Shown here: piece by piece, positions 9,158-22,251 of the stretch
Position numbering within the stretch: position 1 is the stretch's first letter
Layout of the letters: every line of letters starts with the position of its first letter
NCBI GenBank assembly: GCA_017979445.1
Contig: CM030714.1
Coordinates: forward strand, 40,640,326-40,704,325
From: Akebia trifoliata
Taxonomy: Eukaryota; Streptophyta; Magnoliopsida; Ranunculales; Lardizabalaceae
Length of the DNA stretch: 64,000 nt
Direction of reading: 5' to 3'
Made by a program: the position numbers and the translations under genes
The notes under the pieces: model-generated
Seen by the model: only the letters and a program-made list of their open reading frames with translations
What the model was told of the DNA's origin: nothing
Database searches by the model: none

Positions 9158-9761
9158 TTAAAAAAAAGTGTCTGAATTTATAAATACGCTAAACCTATGG
9201 ATTTAAAAAAAATAAAAAACAAAAGAGTGACTCAAAAGCTTGAAATCCAATGGTTCTTATTAATAGATAGTTTTGATAAAATTGGACAATTTCTTCTTCT
9301 TTATTTTGATTGGTAAACCTGTTTTAATGGTTTTGAATCATATGTTTTTCCTCCAGAACGAAGAACAACAAAGAAGATATTTGTTTGTTGGATCATGTAG
9401 GGTAATATTTGGTGGGATGAGGGACATTTTTGGACCGATAAACTCTCCTCTAGGCATACATACAGGACAAAAACATGTCATGGGCCAGATCATAAACGGG
9501 CCGTTGAATGATTGGGTTGGATTTTATAAATCCTAATGTCCAAGCCTATTTCTATTGTATTTGGGCCAATTTTGTGGCCAGATCGGCGCATTTCTTTATT
9601 GCATATTGCTCATGTCATTTCCATGAAGATAGTGGTGGATATATGTATGGTTTCAGTCACCGAGTATTGGTTGAGGCCGATAAAGAGTAACATTATATTT
9701 TATATACCTTTATATGTATGACTTACAAGGAAAAAACCTAAGATCGAGATCCTTTATTATA

Positions 9762-9972
9762 GAGTCGTGATAATCTGACTATCCCACGTGGCAAACTCAA
9801 TCGACTACCTGACAAATTCGGGAACTGCAGATTTGCGCTCCTCGGGATACACTAATTTTATGGGGAAGTGCAGCCATGTATCTCGAGGAGCGCAGATCTA
9901 CAATTCCTGAACTTGTCACATCAGGGTAGTTGATTGAGTTTGTCACGTGGGGTAGTTAGATTATCACGATTC
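9762..9972. mobile_element. Family B foldback MITE with intact G-boxes
   Basis: 211 bp, ends GAGTCGTGATAATCTGACTA and, inverted, GAATCGTGATAATCTAACTA. The flanks TTTATTATA (9753-9761) and TTTATTATT (9973-9981) match at 8 of 9. CACGTG occurs in both arms (9785-9790 and 9944-9949). The centre is GGAACTGCAGATTTGCGCTC with its complement around TTTTATGGGGAAGTGCA. This is one of the best preserved copies. Confidence 0.8.
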
Positions 9973-10008
9973 TTTATTATTTGAATGGTATAATGCAATT
10001 TGTGATAA

Positions 10009-10425
10009 GAGCAACTCCAATGACATGTGATGTGCAGGTGTTACACGTGCCCAGGGGAGGGACCCATATGCCTTGGCTTTGGCCCTGGCTCTTCTGGTCC
10101 CCCTAGTCGGACGTAAGTTCAGACACCCCCGACATAAAAAAAAAATGGCATCTCAAAATGGGATGATAATTCTAAAATTTGCAAAGTGTATTTTGGATTA
10201 AATTTTTTACCAAATTACATTAGAATCATAAAAAAAAAATAAAAAAAATTCTTTTGTATATATACATATATACTTTTACCAAATTGTCAATCAAAGCATA
10301 CCAATGACCTTTTTTTTTTTAGATGAAGCTTTGAAGAGGTATGTGCTAAATACAATATTTTTTATATTTTTTATTTTGAAAAAGAAAATTGAGAGATAAA
10401 TATAAATTTATGACTGGAGTTGCTC
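10009..10425. mobile_element. GAGCAACTCCA-ended MITE, Tourist-like
   Basis: The terminal repeats GAGCAACTCCA and TGGAGTTGCTC are each bordered by TAA (10006-10008 and 10426-10428), matching the 3-bp TWA duplication of PIF/Harbinger elements. The 417-bp interior is AT-rich without a reading frame. A lone GGAGTTGCTCTTA arm also occurs near 15747. Confidence 0.6.
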
Positions 10426-12581
10426 TAATCTAAAGAAAGTGGTATGTGAAATATATCTCGTTTGCATAGCGCAATTTTTCTAAATGAAAGACTAATGATA
10501 TTTTAGATGTTTCAAAGGGTTAGGATAAGGAGACACTTTGTTTCCACCTTTCCTTGTTCTAGCATTTGATGCACTTGGAAGGATGATTTATACAACACTA
10601 AAAATGACAAAAATCCCCAAACCCAGTCATCATATGGTGTAGTTATTTTGATAGTGTGAAACAAATACTACACAATTGTAGTGAATTACTTCTATTCGAT
10701 TGATTGAAGTTTTTAGATGTTAGGGTAAAAACAAAAGTAAGATCAAAGCTTGATACCCTCGTTGAAATCTTTCTACATGAAAAGAAGAAGAGAGAGAAGG
10801 ACTTGGGTGTGTGTATTTTGACAACTATTTATCCCAAAAGATCGATCTGATGGAAAATGCACAATTATGAATATAAAAGGGTCACAGATTGAACTGGAGC
10901 ACAATACGTGAGCACGTGACACCCGAAAGTAGAGATGGATAATACAATACTCAACACTACCTCTCACCTATAAGAATGAAAAATTTCTTCGAAAAGACTC
11001 AAATATGTGACCTATACGAACCTGACTCTCTGATTCCATGCAGACAAATCATTTATCCCAAAAGATCAAGTCTCTCTCCTCCACATCATCCACTTCATAT
11101 CTTCACATGCTTTGGACCAGCTCGGCCCACACATACGGGGCTGTGTTGAGTTTAGTCTCAGATCGGACTAAACTCAAACGTGGAGAGAGAATGATGTAAA
11201 ATTACTTTAATTAGTTAGGTACAATGAGAAATGTCAAGTTTTAAGGTGGGTGCTTTGAGCATTTTACATGTGTGCAAGTGCAAATAGGGCCACCCTTATT
11301 TGAGCAATAGAATTGTAAATGATCTAGTGGTCCACATGTTATAGGCCTGATTCATCTGATATAATATTATTCTGATTGATGTAGCAATATAATTATAGAA
11401 TCTCAATAAGAAGTGTCTCGTGCATGGGCCCACGCCCACCCACCTATTTTATTCACATATATAGTTATTATAGCGCTAAGCAGTACCAATAACTCCTAGT
11501 TATTGAAGACAGTGATTCAGACCAGTACGCCACCAATTAATTACACTATACGAACTTCTCCATATTAAAACAATTAAATATCAGACCTCTTTTTTAATTT
11601 AATTTTATAAACGTGTGTTGGTACATAAAAAATTGTTCATCAAATTTTAACCAAGGATAGATCTTAAATTACACAAAGTACCCTCAAGATTTAAAATGCT
11701 CTCAGTAGATTGGGTCGGGTCGGGTCGGGCTGGATTGGCAATAAACGGTCCGGTGTCAATCAGGGCTAAAATCCTACCCCAAACCGGACTCCTCTAATGG
11801 ATGGGTGACCCTAAATCCAAGCCTGACCCAATGCACCTGTGTTCGGGACAATTTATGATTGGGACGTGTTTGCCTTCAAAATTTTCTTCTATGTAAATAA
11901 AATTGTAATATAAATCATCAAACCAGGTTCCAAATCCAAGCCTAACCCTAAACATAATCTTAAATGGGCCTCGAAACGAGGTTCATGACGGGCCAAGTCC
12001 ATACAAAACTTGACCTATTGGTGAGTTATAATGACACGAGGGTCTGTTTGGATTAGGGCAGATCTGAATTTGATCTAGATTCTAAAGCGTGTTGCATATA
12101 AATATATGTGCTACATCAAAAGGTTTTGAAAATGAAAAGCTTGATATAGATTTATAATAAAATGTTGGTTATGAAAAAAAATAAAATTAGGTCCAAAGTA
12201 AAAGCCCAAGCCCAACCAAATTGGTCTAAGGTGGGGTTTACCCTGTCGAAAGAAAAACTCATGGTCCTAGTTCATGTCAGAAAATGTTTAAATCCAACAC
12301 CGAAGATTCACTGCTCTGGTCGACTATTTTGGTGCATTGGTCCATCAAGAGGTGGGCTACAATTTTGTGTGGTCGATTGGCCCAACGAGCGAACTATGTG
12401 GCGTATAAGATTGAGGGACCACAACAACATTATCTACAAATCAAAGTGCCCTTAATGTGTGGGCTCGAGATTGGGCTAAATGAGTGGTGACTCAATACTT
12501 GTCCAACTGGCTTAAAGAGACTCAACCTATATTGATTTACATTTGGAATCATTCCCAAAAATTCTATATCAAATAAAAAAG
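10426..12581. other. Intergenic DNA without a recognisable gene
   Basis: AT-rich. It holds a GGGTCGGGTCGGGTCGGGCT run near 11705-11725 and fragments of dispersed repeats (for example GGACTAAACTC near 11167). Open frames are short and show no recognisable family. Confidence 0.5.
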
Positions 12582-12708
12582 ATAGATTATATTGGCACAC
12601 CAATGCTTACCTATAACACACCAATCCCTTTTAAATCAAAGGATTGTTTATATGTAAATTGGTGTGTTATAAGAAAAAAAAAAGTTGATGTCCCAATAGA
12701 ACTTCTCA
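12582..12708. mobile_element. Family E foldback MITE
   Basis: ATTGGCACACCAATGC at the left and, at the right, GATGTCCCAATAGAACTTC are degenerate inverts; inside, TATAACACACCAATCC pairs with AATTGGTGTGTTATA. Related copies are at 52247-52374, 57223-57323 and 62321-62410. Confidence 0.6.
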
Positions 12709-13876
12709 AAACTTTTGACATGAAATCATCAATCAATTGATTGTTTATATTGGGTCCACAAAATATTCACCTTAGAACTACATCCCAAATGGCAACGAAA
12801 CAAAAAAACCTTGTGGGCCCATAAAAGATTCATTATAGCACCACTACCACTAGGCACAGAGAAGCAGCCGAAAAAGCACTGTACATCAAATTTTCTGTAT
12901 TTATAAATACAACAAACTTTTTAGATGATGACGTGTCGATCTTTTGAGGTTTGCATGGTTTAATTAATTTTAACGATGACAGAGAAAAAGCTGTTATTAG
13001 AGATAACCAATCTCTTTTGGAAATTGTGGTGGGATCTGCATGGCAGAATCTACAGAGATGTTATGGGGCTAACGCTAACGCTAGCGTTGCGTCTTGTCAT
13101 GTATTTATTTCTTCTTTATTTAAGAGGAAATTAAATCTGAGAAAGAAAAAAGAAAAAAAAAAAGCTATCCTCACTTAATCATTTTGCCTGTAAAGTCAGC
13201 AAAAAGGCGATCCTATTTATTTAGGTTTCTTTTGTTGTTTTCTGGAGACAGCAATATGGATGACAATGATGTCCACTATCATTGCCACGTGGCATTGCAT
13301 CCGCTTTCGAACCTGTCCCATCAAGCTTTTAGGCCCCCAACCCCTTAAACATGTTTTCTAAAAAAAAACACTAAATATAAATCTCATTAACCAATAGCAA
13401 TCGTCCATTAACATAAGAAATATTATAATACATCAAATCATATTGATGAAAAATTAGATAGACTGTGATTTTATGAATCTAATAATATGTGAGTCATAGG
13501 GGTGTCAATGGATGATTCCAATTTAGTTCCTATGATTTTATAATTAAAATCATTTTATTTTTTTTCGATTCTAATTTTAAAATTAGTGAAATTAGAATCA
13601 AATCCATAAAAAACTCTACTAATGTTAGTATTTTATTTTGTTATATGTAAGTTTTTTTTAAATCACAAAATATGAAAAATATCATTTATAAATTATTGCA
13701 AAAAGAATTTCTTTCGAGAACACATTACATCACCTATAAAAGTATCAATTAACTTTAAAATATGGGAAATTTTATGTAATATATATTAACTTTAAAGTTA
13801 CAAAAAGTTTCAACCAGTTATAATATGAAAGAATGGTAAAATAAATCGGTCTTGGGTATTTGCAAGTACCCATTGG

Positions 13877-14509
13877 TAGGACTGCAACCTGGGAAGGTTG
13901 GGTGGGTTGAAACGTAAACCCAGGCTAAACTCAAGTTGTAGAATCCTCAACTCAAGCTCAACTCAATCCGATCATTGGGCCTGAGCTTACTAACCCGAGC
14001 TCAGCCAAATCTTGATCTTCTTAAATCGGGTTGAGCTCGGGTTAGTCTTGAGTAATGTAAGTTTGGGAAAATTGGACATATTAGCTTGTTGAATATTTCT
14101 AATTTCCTTTTAATTAATAAATAAATTTTCTCTCTTAAAGAAAAATACAACATATATAAAACCTAATCACTAGTAAATAAAATTACATAAACCTCCAAAT
14201 CCATCATTGAGAGAATATTTAGACAAACATTGCTTAATCAAAGCCTACATTAATAATATTCAATTGTCCAAAAGTCATAATAATAAGATGAAATAAAAAA
14301 GTTAAACAAAAAAAATATTTGTATGTTAATATATAGACATCAGGTTCGGATAGAGTCAGGTTGCTTGATCCCTCAACTCGATCTAAGCCCAAATTTAGGT
14401 TAGGTAGAGATATTCTAATACAAGCTCAACTCATTTGCTACATAACTCAACCCATGCTCACCCATCAATTGGGTTGAGTTCTAGCCAGCTTGTCCAGGTT
14501 GCAAGCCTA
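13877..14509. mobile_element. hAT-like non-autonomous element, 633 bp
   Basis: The ends TAGGACTGCAACCTGG and, inverted, TAGGCTTGCAACCTGG are typical of hAT-type termini. The flanks CCCATTGG (13869-13876) and CCCATCAG (14510-14517) match at 6 of 8. The interior is rich in repeated GGGTTGAGCTCGGGTTAG-type units in both orientations. No transposase frame. Confidence 0.6.
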
Positions 14510-16156
14510 CCCATCAGGTAGTACCTATTGTTTTCGATTCTTAATCAATTCGATTCTTTTTTAGAACCGCTTCGAATTAAGTAGTGAAAATAAGAATATG
14601 AAATTGGGGTTTTCAATTCCAAGTAAATGGGTACTTATTAACACGCTCAGCGAGTCGACTATGATGGACGAAAAGATGAAAAACCTATGAGTGCAAATAT
14701 TGTTTTTTCTGGATTTTTTCTTTTGCCTAAGATGACTTATTAAAAGAACAACTTGACGCATTTAGGAGGGGGATGTAGGTTTCAACTAGCACTATACAAC
14801 GTGCTAGTCTTTGTATATATACTAGGTTGGTGTGCTTAGATTGTTCTACCCAGTGTATCATGTTGTTCTAACCATATTGTGTTGGAGTGCCTTTTAATAT
14901 TAAGTATTTTCGAAAAATCTCAAGATACTACAAATAAGAAGTAACTTCCAATATTCAATGATTCGGTCCTAGCTAATATTGAAAAATAATTGAATTTTAT
15001 TGATCATTAGAATGTAATTCCATAGCTTTGGTAAGTTTTATATAAAAAACAATGAAGGAAAATCCTTGCTACAAGTAAATTTAAACTTTAATTTATTTCA
15101 TCCTAGGATTTTTAGTGGACGAGTTTAGACCAAACATCAATGACATTTTACATAATTCTATAGAAAAGGATTATATAAATCAATTCTAAATTTCCATCAA
15201 GCCTAAGTTGACTAAGCCCAAATCCAACCCTAACGGATTGGAATTGGTTCAAATTGATTTTCAATCTTCACGTAAATGTTAATTTCATATATTCTCTTCG
15301 TGCATTGGTAAGATGGACTTGACCCTCAACCTCAAAGTTGCTTTGTGATGTGTCAAATCAAGTAAACGATGGGTCAGAAGCTATTTTCATACAACTTTTG
15401 AAATTGTTTAACGAAACTTTTAATCAAATGCAAATAGGCAAATCTGTGAGGCATCTCTCCTAGGCATTTTATTGTGGAGAGTCCTTTTGCCTCTTCAAGG
15501 TCTTCACGCCAATCGTAATAGTAGAAATCATTTTCCACAAATTCAATTTCAGTAAGATGTGGCATAATTACTATTATTTTTTACCACCAATATGTAGAGA
15601 AAGAGAAATTCATTTTTTTATTTTGTCTCTTGTGATTTTTCTCTCTAGAAAATTAAATCCCGAGAATGTTGGAGCTCTTTCAGAACACTTTGACCCTAAA
15701 TAACGACAATAAGGAGAGGATACAAAGTTAGAGCCCAAGTGTCTTGGAGTTGCTCTTATAATGCATCATAGTTAATAGTTTAAAAAATCCAAAATCTCTA
15801 ATGAAAAAGATAAAAGGCTATTGTCAGATTGTAGCCTTTATTTCTCGACGAATCGTTGCTGTTGGATGAGCCACGCCATCCATTTACGTGTAAAGAAAAC
15901 ATTGACACACAGTGAAGAATAGTGGATTGTACCTCCAGAAGACCTCCCCATTTGATCACCTAAACAAGAGAAATATCAACGTAGCTTATCTACACTGCAA
16001 CTGCAGAAAACCCGTGCCCCCCATAAACATATAACGAACGAAAACGACCATTGCAGCTAGTTTAGTAATTTTGAAAACTCACGAGGGTTATTTTAGTAAA
16101 TTGATTATTCTGATTCGATTCAAAAAGCTCAACAAGCTATTCGCAGTATCTCAGTA
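14510..16156. other. Spacer upstream of the coiled-coil gene
   Basis: No gene is recognised. A 63-codon minus-strand frame at 15374-15565 has no recognisable domain. No clear TATA box was seen close to 16157; the last 150 bases (GAGGGTTATTTTAGTAAATTG onward) look like leader sequence. Confidence 0.45.
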
Positions 16157-19100
16157 ATGGCGGCAGCAGAGATCGCAGTTTCAGAAGAAGTCTCGAAACC
16201 CTCCTCGATCGAAAACATGAACAACGACAACGAAAACGAAGCTCAATCTCTCTCATTTTCATCGTATCTAGGCCTCAGCTTTGCAATTTTTTTAGGGTTT
16301 CTCCCTAGATCTTCAATCTCCTTAGTCTCCTCTCTCCAATCTAGAAACAGAGAACTCTCTCTGAAGCTAATCCAGGCGGAAGAACAGCTGAGACAGATGA
16401 GATCTCGAAGAAAAGAAGACTCGAAAGCGAACGCTAGAGTTGTAGAGATATTTGCGAGTCATAGAAATGGATGGCAACACGAGGAGAGGAAGCTTTTGCA
16501 GCAGATCGACGCTTCAGATGAAGAAATCGCGCGTTTGAGGGAGAAAATTGAGGTGTTGGAGAAAACTGAAGAGGAATTGAGGGAATGTGTGGAGAAGTTG
16601 CAGAGAGAGGTTGATGAGAGAGAAGAGATGATTAATTTCATGTCGAGGCAGGCTACAGGAGAAGAAGATGAAGATTTCACTGTTAGATCAGTTGAAAAGC
16701 TCGAAGTGAAGAAGGAATCTGAGGTTGGAGATGGATTCTATGGTTCTCAGATGGGAGGAGGTTATGGTAGGTGTGTTGATGTGGAGAATGGTGAGTTCGT
16801 CGATCGTTGTGTGGATTACTCGAGATTTGGTCAATTTAGGGTTTCGGAGGGTTTAGATGCGATTTCAGAGGAGTCTTTCGTAGAAAGAGATGGAGATGAA
16901 GTTGAAATGGCTGGTTTATATGGATCACAGGATGCTTTTAATCAGGATTTTGTGACTTCTGCTTCGAAGGTTTGGGCGGAGAGAGCTAATGGATGGCAGG
17001 TTTGATTCTTTTCTTCTTCACTTTGAGCTTCAATGGATTTCTTTAGTTGTAGTTTTTGATTTGCAGAAGAAAGATAATAAACGAATACTGCGGTTCATAT
17101 TGTTACTCTTGTTGAACAGAATTTCAATCTGTTTTAGGGGTCTTTCTCCATGGAAGACGAACCATAATTTTTAATTGAGAGTTTTGATACCAAGTCAAAG
17201 GGGAGAGGTGATCTTAATGAAGGAACAAATGTAAAAAAAAAAAAAAAAAAATTACTAACCAACCATTATTATTTTCAGTTATCTTCAATTTTTGGAAACT
17301 TATAAAGTTCTCCCCTCAAGCCCTGATCAATAAACCTACAAAATCCCTCAAATTGTATCTGAAGAAAATCCGAAAACTACAATGTTTCGTTCCGGTATCG
17401 GTCGAAACCAATATGTACCGGCCGATACATTCCACTACGATACTGTATTTTGAGCCATTGTTCTTAGTTTGTGTGTCTGATACTCTGAATCCTTACATAT
17501 TATTAGTTTTTCTTTATTCATGTTCCATTGTCCCTCATTATTTATGACTGCAACAACTTAAGTGTAGAAACTAATGGGGTACTCTAGATAGGATGCGTAA
17601 GCACTCAAAAACACAAATGAGTATAATGTCTATGTTTTCTTAATCATACATTCAATCGTTTTTGTCAAACTGCAATCCTTGATTCAACTAGAGTGTTTAC
17701 GCCCTCAAAATCTCATGATCCCCTATAGTCAACAAATGTTGTTATACTTATAAATGAGAGCCCAGTACATCTGTTGTAAGTTGAAACCATCAATGACATG
17801 TGGGATAGTTGACGAGTTTGAGTACAGCAAAAAATTCAGAGGCAAGATCAAAGGTTTCTGTGTTGGCTTCTTTAGTGGTTGCCTGGTTGGCAGATCATGA
17901 CCTTAATTTGGAAATAAAAGATTCTTTGGCTTTTGATACTGTTTGCTGGAAAACATTTTTGCTCACAGAAATCTGGAATGCACCAATCACATATACCCAC
18001 GTGTATTGAATGGCATTCCTAATTTACAAAAGTACCCTTGTTAGTTACAAAACTACCCTTGTATGCTTGATGTGGCAAGCACTGTGAGCAAAAAATGTCC
18101 CTCCTTTGCTGTGTGTTGGGGGATGTGGAAGGAAAGGAACAATTGGGCTTTTTAATGGTCCAAGTAACACTTTGTAGGATGTTATCATTTCCTTTTATTT
18201 ATTTATTTATTTTTTAGTGTAAAATCTTCAAGGAATTTAAGGGTGTTATTTTTGAAGAATTCTTGTTTAGGTGAGAGCTTGTTTGTCAGGATGAGTAGTT
18301 ACTACTTTCTTTTCCTTCTTGTTTGTTGTGCTGTTTTTTGTGTTTGGTTTCTGTTCTAGGTAGGTATTCTCAACCTCCTCGTTTTATTATCTCTCTCTCT
18401 TTTTTTTTTTTTTTAAAGGTTTTCTTTATAAAATTTATCTATCAAAAAATGTAATTATTTTTCCCAAAATTTTGGATAAATAAAAATGAAAGGAGGATAT
18501 TTTTAATGGAAATTTGATGATTTTTATAATGTCAATATTTAGAATATCAATTTTCAGTAAACCAGGAATGATTCTTTAATGGTTTAAGTGTATAAGTGAA
18601 TTATTTGCCCAGGTTCAAAAATTCTAGAAGAATCTGGAATATTTGAATGAGCTGCTCGTGATAAGCTTTTTCCAAAAAATTAAAAGATTCTCTTATAATT
18701 GGTTATAATGGTTTTCCTTATCAATAAGATTCCCTAACCTAGTAACATGCATATGGCATGTGTACAAATGGTTCGACAGCCACTTCCATGGGTCCTAGGA
18801 GGCTCCCTAAGGGACGCCAATCTGACCTAATTACCATTGATGTATTTAAACAGAGTTGGCCGGGCCCATTTCCTACTTTATGTGTCCAACCATGTGAATG
18901 ATGTCTCCACATCTTGTCTGGAATGCTAAACTTTATCTATCTTTATAATTGTTGTTTAACTTGGTAATTCATTGAGTACTGATGAAATTGCTATCGATTA
19001 GTAATCTTTGGATTCATAAGGTCCTGATTTATGTTATTTTTCTATGTCTTCTGTTGCAGGATATACGATATGATTCTCTTGAGTCAACGTATCAAATGAA

Positions 19101-20384
19101 GCATTTTGTAGCAAGGTGATTTGAACAACCCGTATACATAATCGCCCTAAAATTTAATTGACAATTAATATATAAAAAAATTGTTTTTTGGTTCAGAAGG
19201 GAATCCCCTTGGAAGGTAGATGGTGAATCAACTGGAGTTCCCTCTAAGTTGAAATTACTTGAGCAGGAATTACTGAATTTGGAAAGAGTGGATAAGGGTG
19301 ACTTGTCGAAGGTCCCATCATTGATGAGGAAGCAAGCAAAGAGATACCAAGCTCTTGCAGGGAAGATTGATGATCTATGCAGAAGAATGGTAAGCCATGT
19401 TAGTCTTTGTTATTATTTTTTATATGATTTTTTTTCTTTCTATTTCCTTGAAGCCCGAAATATATTCAGTCATTAGTGTTTTGGAGATTTAACAACATAC
19501 ATAAATGTTACAAGAATGATATTAATAGGGGGACATCTTAAAGACAATTTCTGTCATTTAGATTTCCTATTAAGAGGTATCAAAGTGTTAGTAATTCAAT
19601 TCGTACAAACTATATCGTGAAAACTTAAAGTGTGATCATCTGTCACCAAAAAAAAAAAAAGGTTTACTAAGAACTACTAGGTTCTCAAAACTACCATTTT
19701 AGGGCTACACTTCGGTTTGTGTGATGGATGCTGAAGTTCTATTTCCTTTTATCTCATTTTTATCCCATTTTGCATATGGCGTTCTAATTGGAGTGGATTT
19801 GCACTTATTTGTATAGTTTTTCTTATAGCTGAACTTCAGTTTATGTAATTTTCATCAAGATACAATCTTGAGGTGTATGTGGGATTAAACTTGATCTTGA
19901 ATGCTGATTAATTGCCGTTATTATTTACTTTTTTGTTTTTTTTCTTCTCGTTGTGAGCCCATTCTCTTTGACGTCAAAATGGCAAACATTGTTCTTAATT
20001 TTGTTTATTCACTTTTTCTTTTTCTTCTAGCAAGCAAGTGACCCTTGTGAGCAGACTCTAAGCCCAGAGTTCCGAACCCAACGACAAACAGAGTTCTTAC
20101 TTGAAGCATTCCGTCTTCAGCAACGAGCAATTGAGATTGGACAAAAGCTAACAGCATTGCAAACCGAAACAACAAAGAGCCATTTCCACGATGAGCTCGG
20201 GAGTCATGCAAAACTAACGACAAGGCGGTCATTGGACTCCATTAGAAACAACTTCAAAGAAATCCAAAGGAATTTAGAGATTTGGTTGGCCAGAATTATG
20301 GGCGATCTTGAAGGAAATCTGTCTAGAGACGGTGCTTCACGTGTAAGGGATTATTATATATCTAGATATCCTTTTGTTCGTTAA
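16157..20384 (+). CDS. Unrecognised plant coiled-coil protein with N-terminal hydrophobic segment
   Basis: Four exons, 16157-16999, 19060-19115, 19197-19389 and 20031-20384, with consistent phases (0, 2, 0) and GT-AG borders, give 481 aa. Residues 37-60 ([15 protein letters not shown] and beyond) are hydrophobic and could anchor or insert in a membrane. Residues about 62-165 are heptad-rich, charged coiled coil ([32 protein letters not shown]). An acidic linker follows. The C-terminal exons encode [20 protein letters not shown], then [17 protein letters not shown], and end in [19 protein letters not shown] and ISRYPFVR. It resembles plant proteins loosely annotated as myosin-heavy-chain-related, but I cannot assign a name or function. 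Intron 1 (2060 bp) contains a MITE and a LINE 3' remnant. Confidence 0.88.
17953..18098. mobile_element. Short MITE with TTTTTGCTCACAG ends, in intron 1 of the coiled-coil gene
   Basis: ACATTTTTGCTCACAG and CTGTGAGCAAAAAATGT are inverted terminal repeats bounding 146 bp. The interior carries a CCACGTG sequence near 17997. No target duplication could be defined. Confidence 0.55.
18105..18450 (+). mobile_element. 3' remnant of a LINE (non-LTR retrotransposon)
   Basis: A frame around 18110-18155 reads [12 protein letters not shown], like the W-x2-W-K-E-R-N motif near the C-terminus of plant L1 reverse transcriptase proteins, followed by a T-rich 3' region with GGTAGGTATTCTCAAC and an A-rich end near ATCTATCAAAAAATG. 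The GGTAGGTATTCTC sequence recurs at about 39244. Confidence 0.5.
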
Positions 20385-22251
20385 ATCTTTTAATCGTTAA
20401 TCCTAACCAATGCTCCAAATACTGGTTCTCTCTTTGGGTGCCTTAATCCAAGCCCATGGGGTCGTCAATGAATTGGATTCAAAACCGATTGGGGGTCCAT
20501 ATGGGACCACTTATTGGATGGATGGGTCCGGATTCGGATCAGATTCGGTTCTTATTGGTTCTCAAATATTTATCCAAGTATATATCCAATGAAATTCAAT
20601 TTGTGATATTAAACATAAATGTATATCATGTATCCACTAATGAAAATATATAATATAACGTATATATTGGGTTTGAAAGCCAAAGGCGATACTCCAACAA
20701 TAATCGCATTGGGTCCTTGTTGGAACCCAAATCATTGATCAGGACTTGAAGTTATCAGATCAGGACCAATCAGATTTTGGGCTGATCTGTTCCATTGATA
20801 GCTATTATTATTATTATTATTTTTGGAAGTAAGGCATAAATAATTTTTTTGATTAATCTTCTATAGATGAGAATGGGTGAAGACCCGAGTTTTTGTAGGG
20901 CTGATGGGTCCACATGCAAGTCTGCAAAGAAGAAGAAAGTAGAGTTGTGATAAGTCAATCAGATCTGATAAAGAGTGGGACCCAATCTTTAGGTCATATT
21001 GTAAAGCACGTGGGACTCACATGTGCAGCAGTTACGAGAACAGTACTTGAGAGAGACCATCGTTGACGGTCGAGGTGGGGGGACCGTAATGGCTGGAGAC
21101 ATCGTTTTAAGAACTGTGCCTAAAACGTCCAAAAAACCAAACAGGACAATGGAAGATGTCACTGTCTATTACCTAAAAATATTGTTGTAGCGGTGCAAGA
21201 GTAAATCTAAGCTGCATCTTTATAAAACTAAAGTGGCCGTAGTAGTATTTTTCTGGCTCACTTATCTTATTTATTTATATATATAATATTTTAAATAAAA
21301 TTTTGTCTTGTATGACTAAAAAGTTTTGGAATAGATTGATTTTTTTTTGTGAGAAATCATCGTCACAAAAAATCAATCAATTATGAAACTTCTAATTTTA
21401 TGAAAAGTGATTACAAATTAACAGTAAAAATTGACGGTTCACGATTCTTTATGTTATAAGTTAGAGTTAAAAATTTTATAATTGAATATTTTTTGTGAGT
21501 ATGATTTTCTCATCATAGATATCATTTTTACAAAAAATCAGATCATTATAAAATTTTTAACTTATATAAGATAAAATATTTTGTCTAGAATGTTGTCTAA
21601 GATTTTGTCAAAAGAACAGCACCCATAAATAAATGCCTAACTCCTCCATTTGAGTGGTTGCAAGATATGTGGCATTTTGGCATTTTTTTCAAAATTTAAC
21701 TTAGGATCGTTATGAGATGAAAAAGAATTGGTTTTCTTGAAAAATTCAATTTATAGTGAAATTTCACGGGGAGCCATCTTGTTAGTATGGATCATTGTTT
21801 GAAAATTGTGATTTTTGGGGGTATAATTAAATATTTTCTATATAGGAATTTTTTTTTCTTGGGTGAATTCTTTTCTTTCTTGGTGGATAATTATTTCACA
21901 CATATATAACACATCTTAGAAATTGATATTTTTTGTTTTTATGATTTAAAAAAAAAAAATATTCTTACTCTTAAAGTAAAAGCGAAGTTAAGTCTCTTTT
22001 CTTACTTTTTAAAGCCACGAGGAAATTCAACTTAAAAACATTATTGTTTAAGAAATAATTTTTTTACACACTCATAGAAAATCTTTTTTAATTTTTATGA
22101 ATAAGTGAACTGATGAGGAAATTATTTTCCCATCCTAGTGGAGAAATCTTAAATGTTTTTCTTCCACCTGTTTCTCTTGTAAGGAATCCCTAACACAGGC
22201 GAGTCCATTGTGGTAGTTAACATGCACGTACTATTTACTACGTTTTTGGAT
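20385..22251. other. Intergenic DNA with a diverged foldback element
   Basis: No gene is seen. About 21290-21600 holds a degraded member of the GCTGATTTTT group: TTTTGTCTTGTATGAC at the left pairs with CTTATATAAGATAAAAT at the right around two weak core hairpins. The rest is AT-rich, with GGGTCC-rich hAT-like debris near 20500-20780. Confidence 0.5.

Noticed and set aside
12162..12490. Overlapping plus-strand frames of 97 and 68 codons
   Set aside because: No recognisable domain, no splice partners, and codon use looks random.
15374..15565. 63-codon minus-strand frame
   Set aside because: The sequence looks protein-like (acidic, few low-complexity runs) but no family, promoter or neighbouring exon could be recognised.
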